Shown here: positions 1 to 10,313 of the stretch, piece by piece
Layout: every line of letters starts with the position of its first letter
Position numbering within the stretch: position 1 is the first letter of the stretch
Assembly: GCA_000697055.1 (NCBI GenBank)
Contig: JNDT01001851.1
Span: 1 to 31,873 of the forward strand
Direction of reading: 5' to 3'
DNA: 31,873 bases
From: Saksenaea vasiformis B4078
Lineage: Eukaryota; Mucoromycota; Mucoromycetes; Mucorales; Saksenaeaceae
Made by a program: the position numbers and the translations under genes
The notes under the pieces: model-generated
What the model was told of the DNA's origin: nothing
Seen by the model: the letters and a program-made list of their open reading frames with translations, nothing else
The model's database searches: none

Positions 1-626
1 TCAAAGCAGGCCCACACCATCCCCGATCCGCCACCGTACTTCGTCGTTTCTTTGATATGCTCCTTCATAAGCGCCTCACCATCCTTTCGCAAGACGCGTT
101 CACGGTCGTCATTGCCGATGACAAGGAATCTGGACTCGTCAGACCAGATCCCCTTGTCCCATTGCTCCTTGGTCCAAGCTATGTGCTCCTTTGCCCATCG
201 AAGCCGTTTTTCTTTGTGTGCAGCTGTCAACTTTGGTCTGCGGGTAAGACGGCGCGAATAAAAACCAAGGTCATGGACGGCAGTTGCAAATGTACTCAAT
301 GCAACTTTCATACGTGTTTCGGAGAATGCCGCGTGATGAGACTTCAAGGGAACACGCGGATTTTGGCGGATCGCACGCTTGATGACCCGCTGCGATCGTT
401 CAGTAATCTTCTTCGGCCTTCCCGAACGTGGTTTTGAAGACGTCGAACCTGACTTGTCTACGTTTCTTATGATGTACTGGACGGTTGAACGACTTAGTCC
501 TTTGGCGTCGGCGATGGCACCATAAGACATTCCAGCCTGTCTCATTCCGTAAATCGTTGCACGTTCTTCTGCGGAAAACTCGCGTTTATGTTGGTGAGTG
601 GTGTTTGAGATATCTTTAAGTGACAT
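1..626 (-). CDS. Tc1/mariner-family transposase, N-terminal 208 residues (runs off window)
   Basis: Cut-and-paste DNA transposase acting in the nucleus on its own terminal inverted repeats. The minus-strand frame is open from the ATG at 626 to the window edge (208 codons, no stop). A helix-turn-helix region spans roughly residues 15-55 (YGAIADAKGLSRSTVQ), followed by a basic SGRPKK linker near 68-73, as in Tc1 proteins. The DDE domain begins with GIWSDESRF, whose D163 should be the first catalytic aspartate, and the conserved GGGSGMVWACF block follows at 198-208. The second Asp and the third acidic residue lie beyond the window, so activity cannot be judged. There are no frameshifts in the visible part, which suggests a fairly young copy. 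Family assignment is firm; completeness is unknown. Confidence 0.9.
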   Translation of the reverse strand, partial: MSLKDISNTTHQHKREFSAEERATIYGMRQAGMSYGAIADAKGLSRSTVQYIIRNVDKSGSTSSKPRSGRPKKITERSQRVIKRAIRQNPRVPLKSHHAAFSETRMKVALSTFATAVHDLGFYSRRLTRRPKLTAAHKEKRLRWAKEHIAWTKEQWDKGIWSDESRFLVIGNDDRERVLRKDGEALMKEHIKETTKYGGGSGMVWACF

Positions 627-695
627 AAGAGCAATTTTATTATGTGGAACAATGGTAAAAAGACGTAAAGGTATCTTCACATTCTACTGCTATTT

Positions 696-738
696 GCGGA
701 GTTTACACAAACGTACGAACACTTTTCAGTCTGGAGTG
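696..738 (-). repeat. candidate 5' terminal inverted repeat of the Tc1-type element
   Basis: Read on the minus strand, the segment starts CACTCCAGACTGAAAAGTG and directly follows a TA dinucleotide at 739-740, the usual Tc1 target-site duplication. It lies about 70-110 bp before the transposase ATG, the usual spacing. The partner repeat would be outside the window, so this is inference from position and a TA-flanked end. Confidence 0.35.
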
Positions 739-837
739 TATCACTGAAACGATGGACTCCTACTGCATAAAGCTACAATAAGCTCTTCTCCATTTTCCTC
801 TACCCTTTAAAATACATACGCTTTTTACGCTTCCGCT

Positions 838-901
838 ATCTCATCTAAGATCCTCTTATGGTCCTGCAAAATTTCCTGGTCCAGGAGGCGTATATGCTAA
901 G
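838..901 (+). promoter_or_regulatory. upstream block shared with the second F-box gene
   Basis: This 64-nt block matches 25781-25844 at 53 of 64 positions by hand alignment, including an identical GGAGGCGTATATGCTAA. It lies 91 nt before the ATG of the first F-box gene. A looser match continues downstream (TGTCGGAYTT, then ACACCGCTGYGTTTG). A conserved noncoding block in front of two related genes is best read as a duplicated promoter or 5' UTR. Confidence 0.6.
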
Positions 902-991
902 TTTTGTCGGACTTGCGTATGCCGCGATTTTGCAACACCGCTGTGTTTGCTGGCGGTTGAACCAAATTACCAAATTCACTGTGTATTTGTC

Positions 992-1808
992 ATGATGCCA
1001 ACAACGCAATCAAGATTCGAAGAGCTGCCTTTGGAATTGGTTGGCGTGAGTTGTCAGTATCTTGACATTTGCTCTCTTATGAGTCTCATGGATACCTGTC
1101 GAAGGTTTCGGTTCTTCATGCTTTCTTCAGTTACCGTCTGGCGACGACTCGTGATCGATTTAAAGTACGGCACACTTACCGAAATCTATGCAGCACTTAG
1201 ACGATTCAAAGATTCCAATGGCCTACGGTTTCTTGTCCGTGAAGTAAGCTAGGAAGACACTATCGCCCTCATTTGATCTTTCCTTTTCTTTTTTCTGTTT
1301 AAAGGTGATCATGGATCACACCGACGATGCTATGATTTCGCCTTTGGTTATGTTAGCCAAATTCCCGAACCTGGAGTACCTCAGTGCTAGACACCGTCGT
1401 TTTAACACAGACCTCGAAGCAGACGCTAAACTGTTACAGCATCGCTTAAACGACGGATCCTCTCTACCTCATTCGCTGTCTCTAAAGCAGCTGAATATTT
1501 ATAACTATTATCTCACGACTGACCCATACCTTGAAGCATTTCAAAAGATCCTAAATCGACTTTCGCGATACCCGGTTCAGCTGGATGTGTGGCGATGTTC
1601 CGAAAGGTGCACACGTGTCATAAGTCACAGCAGGTGCTGGTCCTGTAACCACGCTTTTGAACAATGCTGGTTCTGTTCACCGACATGTACCGGTTGCCGG
1701 CGGCGTCGGATGCCACCATTAGCTAATGATCAACAAGCGCTTCAGCAGAGGAACAGTGGGCGAAAGTCACACAACGATATAGAAGACGACTTTAAAGTTT
1801 TCTCATAA
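992..1808 (+). CDS. F-box protein with eight-cysteine C-terminal module
   Basis: Model join(992..1243,1305..1808), 251 aa; the intron has GTAAGC and TTTAAAG ends and is phase 0. The start is one of two tandem ATGs (992 or 995); it aligns with the start of the second F-box gene. Residues about 10-50 form an F-box (ELPLELVGVSCQYLD, ending WRRLVID), expected to bind Skp1 in an SCF ubiquitin ligase. The middle has one or two weak leucine-rich-like stretches (FPNLEYLSARHRRF). Near the end come eight cysteines in 34 residues (182, 186, 195, 198, 205, 208, 212, 215), spaced CX3C, CX2C, CX2C, CX3C, CX2C, then RRRR. That looks like a small zinc-binding module and is not usual for F-box proteins. The protein is much shorter than the second F-box protein (430 aa). 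Confidence 0.75.
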
Positions 1809-2413
1809 CGAGAACATAAATGATTATGTATTTTGATGAGGCAGATGGGTTCAGGAATAAATAATATAAGCATGTGCACGCGAGAGAATGTTTGGAAATT
1901 GGTTGATGCGTGTCGCTGTATCGCTGGTTCAAGTAACACAGCTGATTTGATTAAATTCGAGTATTATTTGCATTATTCATTTCGCAGGCCGAAGAATCCA
2001 CAGCGGGAAATAATAGATAATGTAGTAGACGATAGTTATTTCTACACATGTAACGATTTGAGTGGAGAGGCATCACGTCTCTCTTATCCGTATGCAATGG
2101 GAAAATTCTCATGCACCATTGGCGATACCTGGTAACCAGACTTCACGTACACCAATTTTGTACTACTCAAGTGGTCTGAGATTTTGTACACGTAGCAATG
2201 AGTTTGAGCAAATCGTATACTATCAAAGTCAGAAGGTAGATCTATGCCGCTATCTCGTAATGCATATTAATTGCTGTACAACGTGAAAGAATGCAAACAA
2301 ATGATTGCACTAAGGTGGTGCAAGCAAAAAAGGCGGCGCCAAATATTCGCCACGTCATTCAAAATCCCGAATAAATCCTCGCGAGCCGTTGATCCTGGGA
2401 GGTCAAAGCGAGT
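1809..2413. other. spacer between F-box gene and EMC1
   Basis: This holds the F-box 3' UTR and the EMC1 promoter. A 100-codon plus-strand frame (1833-2135, first ATG at 1836) looks partly protein-like but has no recognisable domain, and I do not call it a gene. No TATA box is obvious before EMC1. Confidence 0.4.
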
Positions 2414-5400
2414 ATGACCACGACCAGCTACCGACATAGGTCGTATCTGCTTACGCTAGGCTTACTATGCCTATTTATTTTTGCAAAACCTATTCATGCC
2501 ATCTATGAATCGGAGGCAGGCGTGTTCGACTGGTAACGCTGGTGTCATTTTCTCCTGTAACTCAACCATTTTCTTTTTTCCTCTTAGGCATCACGCTTGG
2601 ATCGGCAAGACTCGTTGGACATCTGCTTTGGATACTACACATGTGGTAGTAGCAACAGAACGTAACGTGCTGGCGTCATTAGAGGTCGAGACGGGTACTC
2701 TGGGTAAGTAGCGTGAACGAGTTTAAGCACACGATTAAAAACCGCAATCAGCGTGGCGACAACTACTGGATGAAAACATTCGAGAATTAAAAGTGTTAAA
2801 TAACGGTATATATCCTCCTGAAGATGGCAGACCGCCTCTGCTAACGCTGAGATAGGTGTCCTTACCGTTACGGACCGCGTGCAGTTCTGGGACGGTAATA
2901 CCGGGCGCTTGGTATGGGATCATGCATCGGCATCCAACAACACACGAGTAGCCTGGCATCATGATGATATGGCTATTGTCGACGAATCCTCGATAAGATT
3001 AGTGTCTGCTCTTGGCAAGGAGATATGGTCTGTAAAGCGTGAGGGAAGACCTGCTGCGCTTCATTCAAGCGGAGAGTCGCTTTATGTCATTGATTATCAG
3101 GAAGATGGCCTTCGAGTTCACTCCATCGATAATACGGGAGCTCTGCTTACCGATATTCATTTGATTGCACAAGTTAAACCTGGAACTGTCTTTCTTAGCA
3201 ACAAACACCTGTTATGGACCGAAAAGGGCGACATCAAATGGAATGAAATCGGAACAAAAAAGGTTTCGAGTGCGTCGGTCAAGGTAAGTTTTGTAGGCAA
3301 TACGGATCCATCGTAGACTCACCAAATCCTATCTCTAGACACTGATAGGCAAGCTTCCGTCGTTTGAGTCGGCTGTTCTCGAGACCTTGGAAATTGTTAC
3401 AGCATCGCCTGAATCAGACACGTTCTTCATCAGATCAATTGTGGAAATTGCAGAAGACAGCATTGCAACTGCATCTGCAGCGTTTAAGATAGCTGCCGAG
3501 GACGAGAAATTGAATTTGGTGCAGGAATTTGGCCGTCAGGTAGCTTTTGTCATTGGGGAACTTTCCTGCGCTTATAACTCTATATAAGGCGTCCTTTAGT
3601 GCCCTCGATACAGTGGATGGTGCTATTGTACGATTTACTGAAACGTCGCCGACTGCTTTCTCTGTGGACATTGCGAAGACTGCACCTCAACAGTTCACCG
3701 TGAATCACGATTTCTCGCTGACAGGCGGTCTAGCATCAGCCAATCTTATCCAACTCCAACCATTCCGCGCCCTCATCGTTACTGCCAGTGGTTCGACTTT
3801 TATGTACAACGCAACGGACGTGATCTGGTCTCGTGAGGAAGCCATGGCACATGTGACAGCATCTGAATTTTTGGATCTGCCCGAGAAACAGCTGTGGACA
3901 CAAATGGCAGACGAGTTATCCGAATCGGCCGAAGAGCAAATGGTTGTTCATCCTTTCACGCGGTATATCCGCCGCCTCAAGACACACATGGCTGAGCTAC
4001 GTGAGCTACCGCTCTGGATCAGTTCGCGTTTTGCTGGACTTACTGCACCCAAAAAGCGCTCTTCTATCCCCTTGACGGATGCTCAATCTTGCTGGACAAA
4101 CACCTCTAACCCCGACATTCTGTATCGAGACAACTTCGGCTTGCGAAAACTCTTGATCTCCGTCACCAGCACAGGCAAAATCATTGCACAGGACTCAGGT
4201 CGAAAAGGATCCATGGTGTGGAGCCGCTATGTTGCAGGTGTTCAATTCGAGCATGTATTTGTAGTCAGGGCTGTGGCGGTCAAGTTTCCTCCAGTTATTG
4301 TTGTCGTTGGTCGAGGAAATGAAGATGGATACCATACAGTGCATTTCCACCGCTTGAACGCACTTACTGGAGAAGATTATGTTTCCAGCATCCCAGAATC
4401 GGAAGAATATTTCGAACCAGAATTGATAACGGAAGCACGCATTACAAAAGTCATACGCTTGCCGATCGAAGAGCCAGATGAGCGAACACACATCTTGGCG
4501 TTATACGAAGCTGGTAGCTCTCGTGTTTATATTTATCCAGATACAAGCGCTTCCCGAGAGGCTTTCAAGCGGTTCAGCACTGACTTCTACTTCGTTCATC
4601 GTGACAAGCACCAAGTGTTCCACGGCTATCAAATCAAGGAAGGCTATCGCGGAAGTCTGAGTGCAAGCCCTACTTGGTCTTTGGAACTGCCAGAAGGAGA
4701 AGAAGTTGCAGCCATCGCTGAACGTCAACCTTACGAGAAGGTGGCATCGCTTGGACGTGTGTTGGGCAACCGTAATGTCCTGTACAAATACCTTAACCCA
4801 CACATGTTCACTGTTGCTACCATCGATGCTGCTCGCCAAACATTGCATATCCGTATTATGGACGCTGTTAAAGGTGCTATTTTATACGAAATGGTTCATC
4901 GACATGTCGATCCAAGCAATGAGGTTCATGTTGTACAGGCCGAAAATTGGGTAGTGTATCATTTCTGGAACAATGATGCTCGATCAAAAGGATACCAGGC
5001 AGTCGTACTCGAGTTGTACGAAGGCCAAGAAGAGAATGAACGCGTCTTGAGGTAAATCACTTTGTAACAAGTTGCACTTTACTAAAAACAGCGGCATTAC
5101 AGTGCCAATTTCTCTTCCTTTGAAAATGTGAAGCCCCACGTTCGGTCCGCTACCTTCGCCTTCCCTTACGCTGTGAACACCATGGGCGTGACGACTACCA
5201 GAAACGGTGTGTCGACACGAGCTATTCTCTGTAAGTAGCTTTTAGTGCTATTGCGTTCGCATGATCTGACATTTCATTGGCTTTATTTAGTCAGTTTGCC
5301 CAATTATCAAATTGTCAGTGTAAACAAGCGACTACTGGATCCTCGCCGACCCACGGATAAACCTAGCAAAGAGGATCAGGAAGAAGGTTTGATTCCATAT

Positions 5401-5738
5401 GCCCCGATTGCGGATGAACGCCGCACTTTCTTGACATATAACCTGGAGGTACAGTGTAGAGGAGCACATACTAGAAGCAAGTCTTCTTATATACTGTTTA
5501 GATCTTTGGCATTCAACACATTGCTACTGCACCAGCCTTGTTGGAATCTACCTCATTGGTGTTTGCCTACGGCCTGGATACATTCTTTAGTCAGTCTTCA
5601 CCTAGTAGACAGTTTGACGTCCTAAGTGAAGAGTTTTCAAAATCCCAGCTGCTTCTGACAATTGCTGGTTTAGTTGGTGGTATTTTAGTAGCTGGTCCAA
5701 TGGTCCGTAGAAAGCGTGTCAACGCCCTATGGAAGTAG
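2414..5738 (+). CDS. EMC1: ER membrane protein complex subunit 1 (EMC1)
   Basis: Model join(2414..2532,2588..2703,2752..2805,2856..3283,3339..3539,3589..5051,5103..5230,5291..5448,5502..5738), 967 aa, the usual EMC1 size. The EMC inserts tail-anchored and multipass proteins into the ER membrane; EMC1 is its large lumenal scaffold. Seen directly: an N-terminal signal peptide (hydrophobic core about residues 11-24), then the mature start YESEAGVFDW; a lumenal beta-propeller with PQQ-like repeats (LVVATERN-type strands, QFWDGNTGRLVWDH); the conserved C-terminal block with FAFPYAVNTMGVTTT, LLDPRRP, LIPYAP and LVFAYGLDTFF; and one transmembrane helix (TIAGLVGGILVAGP) before the basic tail RRKRVNALWK. 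All eight introns are 48-60 nt, GT-AG, and every junction keeps frame; intron 3 has a CTAAC branch site. Only the 5052-5102 acceptor had a competing AG (5091), which leads to a stop. Confidence 0.96.
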
Positions 5739-6361
5739 AAAGAAAGAAAATAAAAACCAAATAATAAAAAAAGGTTATAAGCTACATCAATACTTGTCAA
5801 TGATGACGAAAATTTACCTATTTGTTATGGTAAGCTGGCACCAAACAAACATGACGAGTCTACTTTGTCGCTGCAAGCATACAAAGCGCAGATGCGTTCT
5901 TCAAACCTCTAAATGCTTAAATTAAGCTTACTAGGTACCATCGAGACAACGAGCGGAGAAAAAGCACAACCTGGTCACGATGAATCACAATTACATCAGC
6001 GGCCAAAGTAGTTGTACCAGTGTTTGATCCGTAAATAATAGTCATCAAAATTCTAATGCATTTTGTACATAGTATTAATAGAACAGTAGACACCTATTAA
6101 CGCAAAAAAAAAAAAAAAAAATAGGCAGTTGTCTAGATCAATGTGAGCGCTGCATGTATGTATATATTGTTTGGATCGGGAACTTCTGTTATGACGGCAG
6201 CTGCACAAATCTGGATTTGCCCATGGGCGTACAGCTGTGGCTGCTTGGATCACAGTAAACGTATTTTGGGTAACACATTTTGTTTAAGGTTCACTTTTTT
6301 TTTTAGCTTCTCTAAAAAAAGATTAAACAACAATTACTCTACCTATTCAAGGTTACAGGGT
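5739..6361. other. convergent spacer, EMC1 3' end against the Zn2Cys6 gene
   Basis: AT-rich 3' flanks of two converging genes. AATAAAA-like polyadenylation signals follow EMC1 at about 5750-5770. An adenine run of about 18 sits at 6104-6121. No gene is seen. Confidence 0.5.
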
Positions 6362-7204
6362 TCATTTCCTTTTGCTTGAGCCACAGGGTCTTCCGCGTTT
6401 CTTTCTTTCAGCATCGACACACTCACACGCCTTGTTTAGTCGAATACACCTTATACACGGGCGTTGAGCGTCACACGCCACATGTGACGCTTTACACCCG
6501 ACACACGCCTTCCTCACATACAGATTAGAATCTTCCGATGTAGCAGTGTCTCTCATAGTAAACATGGAAGCGGAAGCCCAGTCATACGAAGTTTCGCATC
6601 CATAGCGAGCCTGGTCTGACAAAAATGCATGGTTTGTGCTTGTTAATGATGCTAGAGATATCTGCGTCAAAGGGTCTAGAACCTCGTATGCACATCGGGC
6701 TTGACAGGGTTCACACGGTAAAGACGGGCAAGTACGTAAGGCGTCTGTTTCCTTTTGCGATAGATATTGCATTAACTGTGTTTCCGTAGCCCAAGAAGCA
6801 GCCTGGGTCTGATACATGGTTGCAGGAGATGATCCATGTGAACATACCGCGGATAGAGGCTGCGACGTTGCTGCGGGCATACTTCCAGAGGGAGGAATAC
6901 GTTCTAGTCTGTATCCGTCCGCCGCAAATGGGAAGTTAGACATCTGGTAAGCCTCTGCTGGCAGCTGAAGAGAAGACGTATAGGACGCTGGCATTGTGGG
7001 TTGAACACTGGCATACGTATTGTTCGACGCGTGGTATGTCTGTACCGAAATTGGGTGATCAACTGCCTCGAATGGATTCGGAGAATTATTTTCAGGGAAG
7101 TATGTGGGTAGCACAGCTACGGTTGCAGAATCGGTGGAATGAAAGTCGGTGCTACTCCACGGAAGACTGCAAGCTATGACAGGATTGTCATCTTCTTTGG
7201 GCAT
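6362..7204 (-). CDS. transcription factor with C-terminal Zn2Cys6 cluster
   Basis: Single-exon frame of 280 aa from the ATG at 7204. The last 50 residues carry a fungal binuclear zinc cluster, C234-X2-C237-X6-C244-X5-C250-X2-C253-X6-C260, with RPCIRCIRLNKAC in the second half, followed by a basic AT-hook-like RKKRGRP. It should be a nuclear DNA-binding regulator. The first 230 residues are rich in Ser, Thr, Pro, Tyr and Gln and look disordered, as expected for an activation region. The cluster sits at the C-terminus, whereas most Gal4-type factors carry it near the N-terminus, and no fungal-specific transcription factor domain is visible. The cluster wording resembles the Ert1/Rds2/AcuK group, but that is not enough to name it. 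Confidence 0.85.
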   Translation of the reverse strand: MPKEDDNPVIACSLPWSSTDFHSTDSATVAVLPTYFPENNSPNPFEAVDHPISVQTYHASNNTYASVQPTMPASYTSSLQLPAEAYQMSNFPFAADGYRLERIPPSGSMPAATSQPLSAVCSHGSSPATMYQTQAASWATETQLMQYLSQKETDALRTCPSLPCEPCQARCAYEVLDPLTQISLASLTSTNHAFLSDQARYGCETSYDWASASMFTMRDTATSEDSNLYVRKACVGCKASHVACDAQRPCIRCIRLNKACECVDAERKKRGRPCGSSKRK

Positions 7205-7428
7205 GGTTTGTAGGAATATGCGGAAAATAACGTTGTAAGGGCCTATGACTTTTTTTTATTCTGTCCTAGTGTTTGTTTCTTATTGAAATTGATCTCACCG
7301 AAAACAACAGCGAATACTTGTAGTCTAACTCATAGTTTAGGCAAAAATAGCACTCTTTCCAGAATAAAATGTTGATAAAATTTACTGATTTCCCAACAGC
7401 AAGTCACCGAACTCAGTACGATATCTAC

Positions 7429-7885
7429 GATATGCTGTTTATTGAAACAACTCTTACGCTAATCTATATAAATCTTGCATCCATGAAAAGCGAATTTTGT
7501 TCTAAGGAAAGGATTGAACTTGCGGTCGTCAGTATGTACATTGGCAACAGCCTAATAAGTTACATGAAAATTGCTTCTGTCAAGAATACGAATTATCTGG
7601 AGCACTTTAAAAATCTATTCATCGTTAGTGAACGGAACGATACTTTGTCATCTTACCACCGCACTGTAGTTGGCAAGGCAGGAAGATAGAGCAGATTCAC
7701 AAAATGAGTGGCCAATTGCAGTGCACTGCAGAAGAATTGAGACGATGCGGTCTCTAGCGACCTATTACCGAATACGAGCGACCCTGGAAGCGACGACATT
7801 TATTTTACTTAAATGAGGGGTGGAAAACGCCATCACAGCCAGGACGATTTGGGACAGAAGTCATACAGGCTAGCGATATATAATG
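7429..7885 (+). repeat. dispersed repeat, copy A (short)
   Basis: Shares with copies B, C and D a 5' block (TACGCTAATCTATATAAAT), a middle block (AAGGAAAGGATTGAA, then ATCGTTAGT) and a 3' block GGAAAACGCCATCACAGCC followed by CATACAGGCTA. A 106-codon ORF (7369-7689, ATG start) covers its 5' half, but the other copies carry stops and indels there, so I do not call it a gene. No terminal repeats were found and borders are approximate. Confidence 0.7.
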
Positions 7886-8744
7886 ATACATGAGCGATCC
7901 TGGACGCGTACTCCATTAATAGTATATACTGGGATGTAAGATGAGAAGAGGTGAAGAAAGGAAAAGAGAAACACACTGCATTCCTCTAAATGCTGCCATT
8001 CTACACTTTTCTGTCGGTAGACTAGGAAAACTTATTGTCTGATTTGACCTAAAAGTATCTGCTTATTTGAGAAAAGGCTCACTGAGCGCTGCAACTTTTA
8101 TTTCAAAACGGAACATTTGCAGTATCATGATTACGTCGCCTGGATCTGTCAAGCATTCAGTAAGAGAAGAAAGAAACACACCAGAAAGTGTTACATAGCG
8201 AATCTATGGGATAGCAGGTAGCGACCGTTATGACTGTTCGTTATGACAGTAGCTTTTACATTGATAAAAGAGAAAACGCATACCTACTGCTATATGTAAA
8301 AGCGGTACGGTGGTTGAAAGTCCACAGAGCTTGGGTTGTCGCTCGAAATACAGGATATTAATTTGCTTCCGCTATAATGTGAACTGAACTCGGGCATATG
8401 TTCCTCAAACGTCTATTAGGTTTTTTTTTATATCGTATCCATGCTTGCAGACTTCGGGCGAAGTCATGAACGGCGCTATCGTTTGTACGCACCTAAGTCT
8501 ATACTGCAGAAGATATAACGCATATTTCAATTTCATAAGCGAGCAATGTTGTCATTCGCTTGTCTATATCTGTGGTGATATTTGTTTGTTATGATTTTTC
8601 CTTGAACAAACATTTATGTTTCTCCGAAAATATCTTACAGTGGACTTATGACTACCGAACGATGAAGTTTCCTAATGGCCGTATCTGTTCAAGATGGATC
8701 TACGACTTTCTCTGGTCTTTTTTTTACCACGTAATGACTTTAAG
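7886..8744. other. AT-rich spacer
   Basis: No coding frame, RNA gene or named element is evident. Only short open frames occur, none with a recognisable motif. Confidence 0.4.
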
Positions 8745-9727
8745 ATCATTATCTATTACTATTTACTGAACAACTTATTACGATACTCTAAATAAACTAT
8801 GCGTCCACGAATAACCGAGTCTTCGCTAAGGAAATCATTGAATGTGCGGTCATTAGTTCACAAATTGGCGACAAAATAATACCGTACTTATATCAACTTG
8901 GCTCCCAGATGGACGCATAATTTATTGGAGCAGTATAAAAAATTGTTCACGGTTAGTAAATGGAAGATGTTTTGATGCCAATTTACTTATCCCGAAGGTA
9001 AGCAGGCTTGCGGGCCTGGGCCAGGCCCGCACCTGAGTGCGGTAGGGCCAGCATGAGGGGTACCTGGCGACGACGGCCAGTGGTAAGAGTTACGCCGTGC
9101 AGAGGACTTGAAGCGATGCAAACGTCCAGCGACCTATTGTACAAGATGGGTAATGTTGAGCGCTACAATATTTATTTTACTTACTTAAGTGATGGGTGAA
9201 AACGCCATCACAGCTAGGACGGTTCGGGACAGTGGTCATGCAGGCTAAACGATAGACAAAAAATCATGAATAATTGTGTATATATATATATTGACATCCT
9301 TACCGGGGATGTTAAAGAGAACAGAGCCAAAGAAAAAAAAAGGGATATTCGTACGTTCCTTCAAGTATGGATTATTTTGCGTGGAACCTGTGCTTATCGT
9401 GAGACGTTTTTACTGCTTTCCAATGGGATGCTGGGAATCCATCACTGGAGCACATCAACGCAAAAACAATTTCTTGTTTCAATGAGACGTTTCCCTTATG
9501 TTGAGTCATTTTTACTGCTTTCCGATGGGATCCTGAAAAATGCACCACTGAAGCACCTCAATGCAAAAATGAAGTTACCCAGATGCGAACTGTTCCTAGG
9601 ATTGGGGCAAAATAAACTACTTCTCATCACACAAAGACGCATCACTTTCAAGCGCTAAATTTATTCAACTCGAACGTAATATGATATTTATTTGATGCAA
9701 ACGTTTATTCCAAATTCGAGTATTAAT
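8745..9727 (+). repeat. dispersed repeat, copy B (longest)
   Basis: Same orientation as A, C and D. It shares the 5' block, GCTAAGGAAATCATTGAA, GGTTAGTAAATGGA and GTGAAAACGCCATCACAG with the others. With copy C it also shares a long 3' part: TTGACATCCTTAC, AACAGAGCCAAAGAAA, GGTGGAACCTGT-like and TACTGCTTYCGATGGGATCCTG motifs, ending near TTCCAAATTC. The centre (9001-9120) is strikingly GC-rich. A segment of about 70 nt is duplicated in tandem at 9401-9470 and 9503-9574; copy C has only one. A 130-codon ORF at 9266-9658 lies in this repeat and is not conserved as a frame in C. Confidence 0.75.
9010..9030. repeat. GC-rich perfect palindrome
   Basis: Two 10-nt arms, GCGGGCCTGG and CCAGGCCCGC, around one central G, inside repeat copy B. 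All 21 bases belong to the palindrome and 19 of them are G or C, in an otherwise AT-rich region. The matching segments of copies C and D do not contain it. Confidence 0.8.
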
Positions 9728-10313
9728 TAACGACTGGCAGGCACTTTTCTGTATTAAAAAGCCTTGCATCATACATATTCCGCGCCCCTGAGAAAACGGG
9801 GTCGGGGTTTTCCTTCCGAGGTGTCGCACGAAGTGCCACAAATTCATCAGCTTTCATACGTTCATGAAACGCAAGGGCCAGATATAACCCATGACCTCGA
9901 CCAAAGCATCGTATCTTATAGCAAAATTACGGAGTTACACATGAACGAAAAGCTATCTGTTGACCCTGTGATAGGAACATGATTGTGACGATTACAGCGC
10001 CACCATCATCATGACAACAGCATACAACAGCATACTCCCAAGTACTAACAATATCTTTGCTTCTTCCGAATACAGTGAAATAAACTGTTGTACCACCCAG
10101 CTCATACAAACTGCTTAGGACTGGAGCATCCGTTTGTAGGATGTACTTCTTGACGGGCGGTCCAGACTGTCGGAGCAGGTTAAATCCAAAGAAAAGACAG
10201 GTCGTAGAAAGATAGTCTGCGAGAATGGCGTGACACTCCTGGCTGCGCCCCACAGCGAACCAATACGGAGCAATCTCACCAAGGCAATTGCACAAAACGT
10301 ACGTCACTGGCTA
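9723..10313 (-). CDS. unrecognised spliced gene or pseudogene
   Basis: Two minus-strand stretches in the same frame look like protein: 10313-10050 (VTYVLCNCLGEIAPYW; FGFNLLRQSGPPVKKYILQ; LYELGGTTVYFTVFGRS) and 9914-9723 (GRGHGLYLALAFHERMK; LRATPRKENPDPVFSGARN, then stop TAA). They are separated by an in-frame TAA at 9927-9929. An intron would remove it, for example GTTAGT at 10049 or GTAATC near 9990, to an acceptor at about 9915. The 5' stretch starts right after TTTCTAG, which looks like an acceptor, so an upstream exon is probably missing. No ATG is available at 10307. I recognise no family. The 3' end touches repeat copy B. Either a lineage-specific gene or a decayed one. Confidence 0.35.

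Noticed and set aside
1833..2135. Plus-strand 100-codon ORF after the F-box gene
   Set aside because: No domain, no splice link to neighbours and no similarity to the second F-box protein's C-terminus that I can see.
4195..4848. Minus-strand ORFs antisense to EMC1
   Set aside because: They mirror the long EMC1 exon and have no motif of their own.
5091..5102. Alternative EMC1 acceptor at 5091
   Set aside because: Using it puts a TGA in frame after about 13 codons, while 5102 continues into conserved EMC1 sequence.
7369..7689. 106-codon ATG-led ORF
   Set aside because: Most of it lies in repeat copy A; the equivalent segments of B, C and D carry stops and indels and do not keep the frame.
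9266..9658. 130-codon ORF
   Set aside because: It covers the tandem duplication in repeat copy B and is not conserved as a frame in copy C.
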